A stretch of DNA of 26,021 nt from an uncultured Verrucomicrobiota bacterium (GTDB taxonomy: Bacteria; Verrucomicrobiota; Verrucomicrobiia; Limisphaerales; UBA9464): positions 1 through 26,021 of the forward strand of contig CAIPFS010000726.1 in assembly GCA_903864375.1 (NCBI GenBank), given 5' to 3'. The notes beneath the pieces are model-generated. The model was given only the letters and a program-made list of their open reading frames with translations, was not told the origin of the DNA and ran no database searches. This document shows, piece by piece, positions 21,749 through 26,021 of this stretch (position 1 is the stretch's first letter; every line of letters begins with the position of its first letter). Position numbers and translations under genes: made by a program.

Positions 21749-24700
21749 TTACAGGGACAGTTGCTGGCTGCACAGGTGGAAATACAGCCCGCGAGCCTGA
21801 ATCAGCTCGTCGTGAGTCCCGGTTTCGACAATCCGGCCCCGCTCGAGCACCACGATCATGTCGGCATCGCGAACGGTGCTCAACCGATGGGCAATGATGA
21901 AACAGGTGCGGTCCTTGAGGAGTCGGTGAAGATTCTGCTGAATGGCCCTCTCGGACTCGGTGTCCAGGGCACTGGTCGCCTCATCCAGAATAAGCACGGG
22001 GGGGGCGTGGTACAGGGCCCGGGCAATGGCGATGCGCTGGCGCTGGCCCCCGGAGATGGCCATGCCGGTCTCGCCAATCCGCGTTTCGTATCCGAGAGGC
22101 AGCCGGGCGATGAATTCATGGGCGTTCGCCATCTGCGTGGCCCGGAGCACCCGGTCGAAATCGGGCTCCCCGTCACCGAAGGCCACATTGCGCAGGATGG
22201 TGTCGTCAAAGATGTAGTTTTCCTGAAGCACGATGCCAATGTGGCGGCGAAGGTCGCGATAGTTCACCGCCTTCATCTCCACATTGTCGTAAAGGATTTC
22301 CCCTTCCGTCGGCTCGATCAAACCCGCCAGCAGCTTCACCAGGGTGGTTTTTCCCGAGCCACTGCGACCGACGATGGCGACGGTCTTGCCCGGTGCGACC
22401 AGCAGGTTGATTCCGGAGAGGATCGGAGCCGATTCCGGTCCTCCGTACCGAAAGCCGACATGACGGAATTCAATCTGGCCCTCGAGCGATCGCACCGGTT
22501 TCAACAGGCTGCGGTCGGTGCCCTGCTCGGGCCGGGATTCAAAAATATCATTCAACCGATTCATCAGCACGGTCATCATCTGGAGCTGATCCCACACCCC
22601 CAGAACCCGCAGGAGGGAAACCGAAGCCATGGCCAGCAGGGTGTTAAAGGCAACAAATCCGCCCACAGTCAGTTGCCCGCTAATCACCAGGCCGGCGCCG
22701 AACCACAGGAACAAACCGCTGGAAACAAGGCCGAGGGTCTGAATCGCACCCTGATAGGACATCATGATAAAACTTCCGCGCATCAGCCCGCGGGAAAGCC
22801 TCAGGAACTGGTCGAGCAAGGCCTCCCGGAATGCGGCCTCCGCCGCGGAAGCCTTGACCGCTTCAATTCCTTTGATGGCGTCAATTTGATAGGAGCTGTA
22901 GCGGGCATGATTTTCCTCCATTTCAGCAAAGAGGGGCCTCAGGACCTTTTGTGAAAACCACATCAACCCGGCGTAGAGCGGCAGGGTCGATGCGAACACC
23001 AGGGCCAGGGGGCGGCTGTACATAAACATCAGCGTGGTGCAGCCGAGGAACTGGACGGCGGCAAGCAGGCTTCCCACCCCATACTGAACCACGAACTGTC
23101 GGATTTCCCGGGCCCCATCGAGTCGCCGTTGAATGTCACCCGTCCTGCGGCTGTGAAAGTACGACATCGGCAGGTCCAGCAGCCGCCGGGTCAGATAATC
23201 GAGAACAGCGGCATCAATACGGACCGTGGCAAAGGCCAGCAGGTACTGTTGGAGCAGATTGGAACCCACCAGGGCGGCCAATGCCACCCCCATCCCGATG
23301 AAAATCTGGTGCAGAAGCTCCACCTCCCGGTCCACGATGACCTTGTCCACCACCACCTGTGTGGCGATGGGAAGCAACAGTTGAAGACTGCTGGCCACCC
23401 CTGCCAGGAGAAGTGCCTGAAGAAAAACCTGCCGATACCGGTTGAAAAATGGCCAGACCCAGCCCGGGGAGGAAACTCCTTCCGGAGCCTTCTCAAAGGC
23501 ATCGGTGTAGTCAAACAGGGCCACGTAGCCCGACCATTTTGCCTCAAACTCCCCCCGCTGGATTTTGCGCAAACCGATGGCCGGGTCCGCCAGCCGGACC
23601 TCCCTCTCGCTGACCTGATACACCACCACCCAATGACGTCCGTCCCAGTGGGCGATGGCCGGCATCGGCATCCGGTCCAGATTGCGGTGGGACGCCTTGA
23701 CCGCCCGCGCCGCCAGGCCGAGTTCAATGGCGGCCGAACACATTCCCTGCAGGCTGGTCCCGTCCGAAGAGACATGGCATAGCTCGCGGATGCGCGCCAG
23801 ATTCGGCTTTCTTCCAAAGTGGTGGCACACCATGGCCAGGCAGGCGGCACCACAATCCATCTCGTCGACCTGCTGGACGAAGTGAAACCGGTGGATGACC
23901 CGTTTCCGATTTCGGAAAAACCCCCGTTCGTCGGCGAACGGCTCTTCGCTTTCATTCTCCGTTGTCGCTGTGACGACCGGATCCCTGCGGGCCTCGGCGG
24001 GCAGGAGTTCCTGTGAAAAGTCGAGCGGCACCCGGGCTTCCTTGTGGGCGTTGTAAAGCGCCAATCGCTCGGCCAGCAGTCGTTCAAACTCCGGAAATTG
24101 ACGCCGGATTTCATTCACATCCTCCGGACGAAGCGCCAGAAGGCGGCAATCGGAAAACGCTTCAACCGTTGCCCCACGCGGCTCCCCGGCCAGGACCGAT
24201 CGCTCCCCAAAATAGTCCCCCTCCCGGAGGAAGGCGACGTTGACGATCCGGGTTTCCTTCCCGGTAAAGACCCGGAGCTGACCCTCACGGACAATGTACA
24301 TCGATCCAGCCGGCTCCCCCTCCTGGATGATCCGGGTGCCCTTCTTGAAATCCACCGGATTCAGTCGTGACATCAGGGCGCTCAAGGCTGGAACCGAAAG
24401 CCGCCCGAAATGGCTGTAGGTGTAGAGAAAACTGTGAAGCGATCTCCATCTCGACAGGAGCTCCAGGGCATGGAGGAAATCGGGATACTCGGCGACCAGC
24501 TCCTGAAATTTATCCCGCCCAAGGCGCAGCGCCTCGACCGCGGTGCTGCATCGGACGGTCGATGTTCTCGGTCCCTTTTGAAGCAAGGCGCTCTCCCCGA
24601 ATTCGTCACCCGGTTGGAGGCGGAAAAGGGTGACCTCCTCCCCGTTGGGCTGCTCCTTGAGGACGCGTGCTCTTCCGGTCACCAGGACGAAGAAGGCGTC

Positions 24701-24844
24701 GGCCTCCTCACCCTGGCGGATGATGATGTCCCCAAACGCGTAACGGACTTCCTCAAACCGCTCGAGCAGCAGTGCAAACTGATGAGCAGGGACAAATCGC
24801 GCCAGCAGTGTCCCCCGCAACGTCTCTTCGGCCCGGGAAATCAT
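21749..24844 (-). CDS. Peptidase C39 ABC exporter with two N-terminal cyclic-nucleotide-binding domains
   Basis: Protein of 1031 residues that should cleave a double-glycine leader and export the peptide with ATP. Two cNMP-binding domains come first (about 15-125 and 155-265); each keeps the phosphate-cassette Glu and Arg (Phe-Gly-Glu-Ser-Ala-Leu ... Pro-Arg-Thr-Ser-Thr-Val; Phe-Gly-Glu-Arg ... Pro-Arg-Gly-Ala-Thr-Val). A C39 peptidase domain (about 320-455) has Cys331 in Asp-Cys-Gly-Ala-Ala-Cys, His404 in His-Trp-Val-Val-Val and Asp420 in Ala-Asp-Pro-Ala. A transmembrane domain (about 480-770) and an ATPase domain follow: Walker A Gly-Arg-Ser-Gly-Ser-Gly-Lys-Thr with Lys832, signature Ile-Ser-Gly-Gly-Gln-Arg-Gln-Arg, Walker B Leu-Ile-Leu-Asp-Glu with Glu955. 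All catalytic residues are intact. The start overlaps the upstream gene by ATGA. Confidence 0.95.
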   Translation of the reverse strand: MISRAEETLRGTLLARFVPAHQFALLLERFEEVRYAFGDIIIRQGEEADAFFVLVTGRARVLKEQPNGEEVTLFRLQPGDEFGESALLQKGPRTSTVRCSTAVEALRLGRDKFQELVAEYPDFLHALELLSRWRSLHSFLYTYSHFGRLSVPALSALMSRLNPVDFKKGTRIIQEGEPAGSMYIVREGQLRVFTGKETRIVNVAFLREGDYFGERSVLAGEPRGATVEAFSDCRLLALRPEDVNEIRRQFPEFERLLAERLALYNAHKEARVPLDFSQELLPAEARRDPVVTATTENESEEPFADERGFFRNRKRVIHRFHFVQQVDEMDCGAACLAMVCHHFGRKPNLARIRELCHVSSDGTSLQGMCSAAIELGLAARAVKASHRNLDRMPMPAIAHWDGRHWVVVYQVSEREVRLADPAIGLRKIQRGEFEAKWSGYVALFDYTDAFEKAPEGVSSPGWVWPFFNRYRQVFLQALLLAGVASSLQLLLPIATQVVVDKVIVDREVELLHQIFIGMGVALAALVGSNLLQQYLLAFATVRIDAAVLDYLTRRLLDLPMSYFHSRRTGDIQRRLDGAREIRQFVVQYGVGSLLAAVQFLGCTTLMFMYSRPLALVFASTLPLYAGLMWFSQKVLRPLFAEMEENHARYSSYQIDAIKGIEAVKASAAEAAFREALLDQFLRLSRGLMRGSFIMMSYQGAIQTLGLVSSGLFLWFGAGLVISGQLTVGGFVAFNTLLAMASVSLLRVLGVWDQLQMMTVLMNRLNDIFESRPEQGTDRSLLKPVRSLEGQIEFRHVGFRYGGPESAPILSGINLLVAPGKTVAIVGRSGSGKTTLVKLLAGLIEPTEGEILYDNVEMKAVNYRDLRRHIGIVLQENYIFDDTILRNVAFGDGEPDFDRVLRATQMANAHEFIARLPLGYETRIGETGMAISGGQRQRIAIARALYHAPPVLILDEATSALDTESERAIQQNLHRLLKDRTCFIIAHRLSTVRDADMIVVLERGRIVETGTHDELIQARGLYFHLCSQQLSL

Positions 24845-25932
24845 GGGAGTGAGTCACCGTTCATGAGCCACCGGACTTCGCGCGACTCCAGATCACCGAA
24901 ATGGCGCTGGATGAGAATCGCGTCGATGGCACCGGAAACCTCCGGGTCGGCCAGAGTGGGCTCGGTGTGCCGCACCACCCGGTAAACGTCCACCATTCCG
25001 CCCTCGGGATGGGGAGGCAGGATGGCACCCGGATAGGCGCTGAGGACAGCCATCTTCAGGCCATCCGGAAGGTCACGAAGAAAGAACGACCGGTGTTCCA
25101 GCGTGTAGCCCGATTCGCGTGCCACCAGTTCAAGGGATAAACCGTCGGACACCGCGCACGAGTAACCCTCCTTCGCCGCCTCTTCGGAATCGAATCCGAC
25201 GACTTCCAAATCCACCCGCACCAGGGCCATCCGCTGCTCGTCCACGACCAATTCCCTCGCGGATGGACTGAGCGCCTTCCGCTGGCGGTTCTGGACGATC
25301 TCCTGTCGACGCAGGATTTCTGCAACCCTGGCCGGCTGGAGTTCCCAGTCGGTCAGCCATTGCGCCCAGGTCCCTTCGCTCCATCCACGCCCCTGCTTGA
25401 ATCTGTCCAGCAACGGCTGCATCCCTTCTGTGGAAGCCGGCTGCACGTCCAAACCACACACCACTTCGGTGGCCAGCTGCCGCGCCCAGCGAACCCACTC
25501 CCCCGAAAGAACCATGTCGGCGATCCAGAGGTTGCTCCACTCAGGCGGTTCGAGATCGGGTCCGGAGATCCCGCTGCCTGAATCGCAGTTCACCCAGTAT
25601 TGGCGGGTGAAATAATCGAGAAAATCCTCCGGGGTCAGACCCCACCGTTCCAGCCAGCGCTCGGTTTCCTCAGCGCTCACGAGGTCACGCTCATACCGGT
25701 ATTCCTCCATGAGGGCCTCCACCGAGGTCCGTTCCGACTCGAGACCAGATTCTTGAGCCTGGGCCATGGCCTGCCAGGCCCGGACTGTCTGTTGCAGAAA
25801 TGAATCGAGGTTACCGCGAACCGCAGCCGCCTGGAGGACATCCCGGAATAAAAAGGAACGTCCGCCTGCCTCGAAGGCGGGCAGATTCAGCCAATCCTCC
25901 GGCAGGACCTGGAGCCGGGGAGTCTGGTTCAT
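24841..25932 (-). CDS. PpiC-related peptide maturation protein
   Basis: Protein of 363 residues from the ATG at 25932; a GTG at 25959 in the same frame would add nine residues. It has no signal peptide or membrane helix, so it is probably cytoplasmic. The N-terminal two thirds are helical and Trp/Glu-rich, like SurA/PpiC chaperone arms. A C-terminal part (about 245-345) looks parvulin-like, with Ser-Gly-Tyr-Thr-Leu-Glu-His-Arg-Ser-Phe-Phe, Leu-Pro-Asp-Gly-Leu-Lys-Met-Ala and a Val-Asp-Val-Tyr-Arg-Val-Val strand. PpiC-related proteins are known companions of leader-peptide export loci (the TIGRFAM peptide maturation system type, recalled, not searched). The ATGA overlap with the C39 exporter gene supports a shared job: keeping the precursor or exporter competent. 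Isomerase activity is not certain. Confidence 0.7.
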   Translation of the reverse strand: MNQTPRLQVLPEDWLNLPAFEAGGRSFLFRDVLQAAAVRGNLDSFLQQTVRAWQAMAQAQESGLESERTSVEALMEEYRYERDLVSAEETERWLERWGLTPEDFLDYFTRQYWVNCDSGSGISGPDLEPPEWSNLWIADMVLSGEWVRWARQLATEVVCGLDVQPASTEGMQPLLDRFKQGRGWSEGTWAQWLTDWELQPARVAEILRRQEIVQNRQRKALSPSARELVVDEQRMALVRVDLEVVGFDSEEAAKEGYSCAVSDGLSLELVARESGYTLEHRSFFLRDLPDGLKMAVLSAYPGAILPPHPEGGMVDVYRVVRHTEPTLADPEVSGAIDAILIQRHFGDLESREVRWLMNGDSLP

Positions 25933-26021
25933 GGCGGCAACATTCAATGAGGATTCCACCCTTCAATCGAAAAATGGCCCGTCTCTCCATTTCATCTGGA
26001 AGTCCCCTCCGGGTCAATGGA
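25933..26021. other. Upstream edge of the peptide cassette
   Basis: The last 89 bases lie upstream of the first cassette gene on the - strand. No long gene is seen. The cassette promoter may lie here or beyond the window; no convincing -35/-10 pair was found. Confidence 0.3.

Noticed and set aside
21341..22954. + strand open frame of 537 codons
   Set aside because: It is antisense to the HlyD and ABC exporter genes, which carry intact motifs on the other strand. The sequence is Gln/Gly/His-rich as expected from a shadow frame in GC-rich DNA.
1..26021. CRISPR array, rRNA, tRNA or insertion sequence
   Set aside because: No spaced identical repeats with unique spacers, no RNA gene signature and no transposase frame were seen; the only tandem array has no spacers.

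Overview
The window is GC-rich, densely coded bacterial DNA. The best guess is a member of the Verrucomicrobiota. The pointers are a type II secretion (T2SS) locus ordered J-K-L-M-C-D, an ECF sigma factor followed by large membrane proteins, a Reg_prop sensor kinase, an exported Gfo/Idh/MocA protein, short intergenic hairpin repeats beginning GTAG, and few good Shine-Dalgarno sites. No rRNA, tRNA or phylogenetic marker is present, so this assignment is inference.

Region 1 (1-7517, + strand): the distal half of a T2SS operon, with gspJ (5' end cut off by the window), gspK, gspL, gspM, a gspC-like gene and the secretin gspD. Genes overlap by ATGA/TAATG junctions or are about 10 bp apart. Region 2 (7518-7888): a convergent intergenic gap holding two 73-bp hairpin-bearing direct repeats and a third related hairpin. 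Region 3 (7889-11335, - strand): an ECF sigma factor, then a 264-bp block of four 66-bp tandem repeats, a small single-TM protein and a large membrane protein whose C-terminus resembles a pseudopilin C-terminal domain. Region 4 (11655-13073, - strand): a NUDIX hydrolase, a 68-residue unknown and an exported cyclophilin in a tight operon. Region 5 (13273-18895, - strand): an exported Gfo/Idh/MocA protein preceded in frame by a twin-arginine leader that ends at a TGA codon, and a 1474-residue sensor kinase with 14 propeller blades.

Region 6 (19183-25932, - strand) is the most interesting part. It looks like a complete peptide maturation and export cassette: a PpiC-related maturation protein, a C39-peptidase ABC exporter with two N-terminal cyclic-nucleotide-binding domains, an HlyD-type adaptor, a 58-residue double-glycine-leader peptide with a Ser/Pro-rich core, and a family 9 glycosyltransferase with a C-terminal cysteine cluster recalling the iron finger of autotransporter heptosyltransferases. 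The proposed working order is: leader-peptide synthesis, O-glycosylation of core serines by the GT9 enzyme, leader cleavage after Gly-Gly by the C39 domain during export, and passage through the HlyD adaptor. A 21-bp 9-3-9 dyad sits just upstream of the peptide start and may control it. This would be a glycosylated RiPP-like system with a GT9 enzyme rather than the GT2 enzymes of known glycocins. The assembly of the pathway is inference; the individual domains of the exporter, adaptor and transferase are clear.
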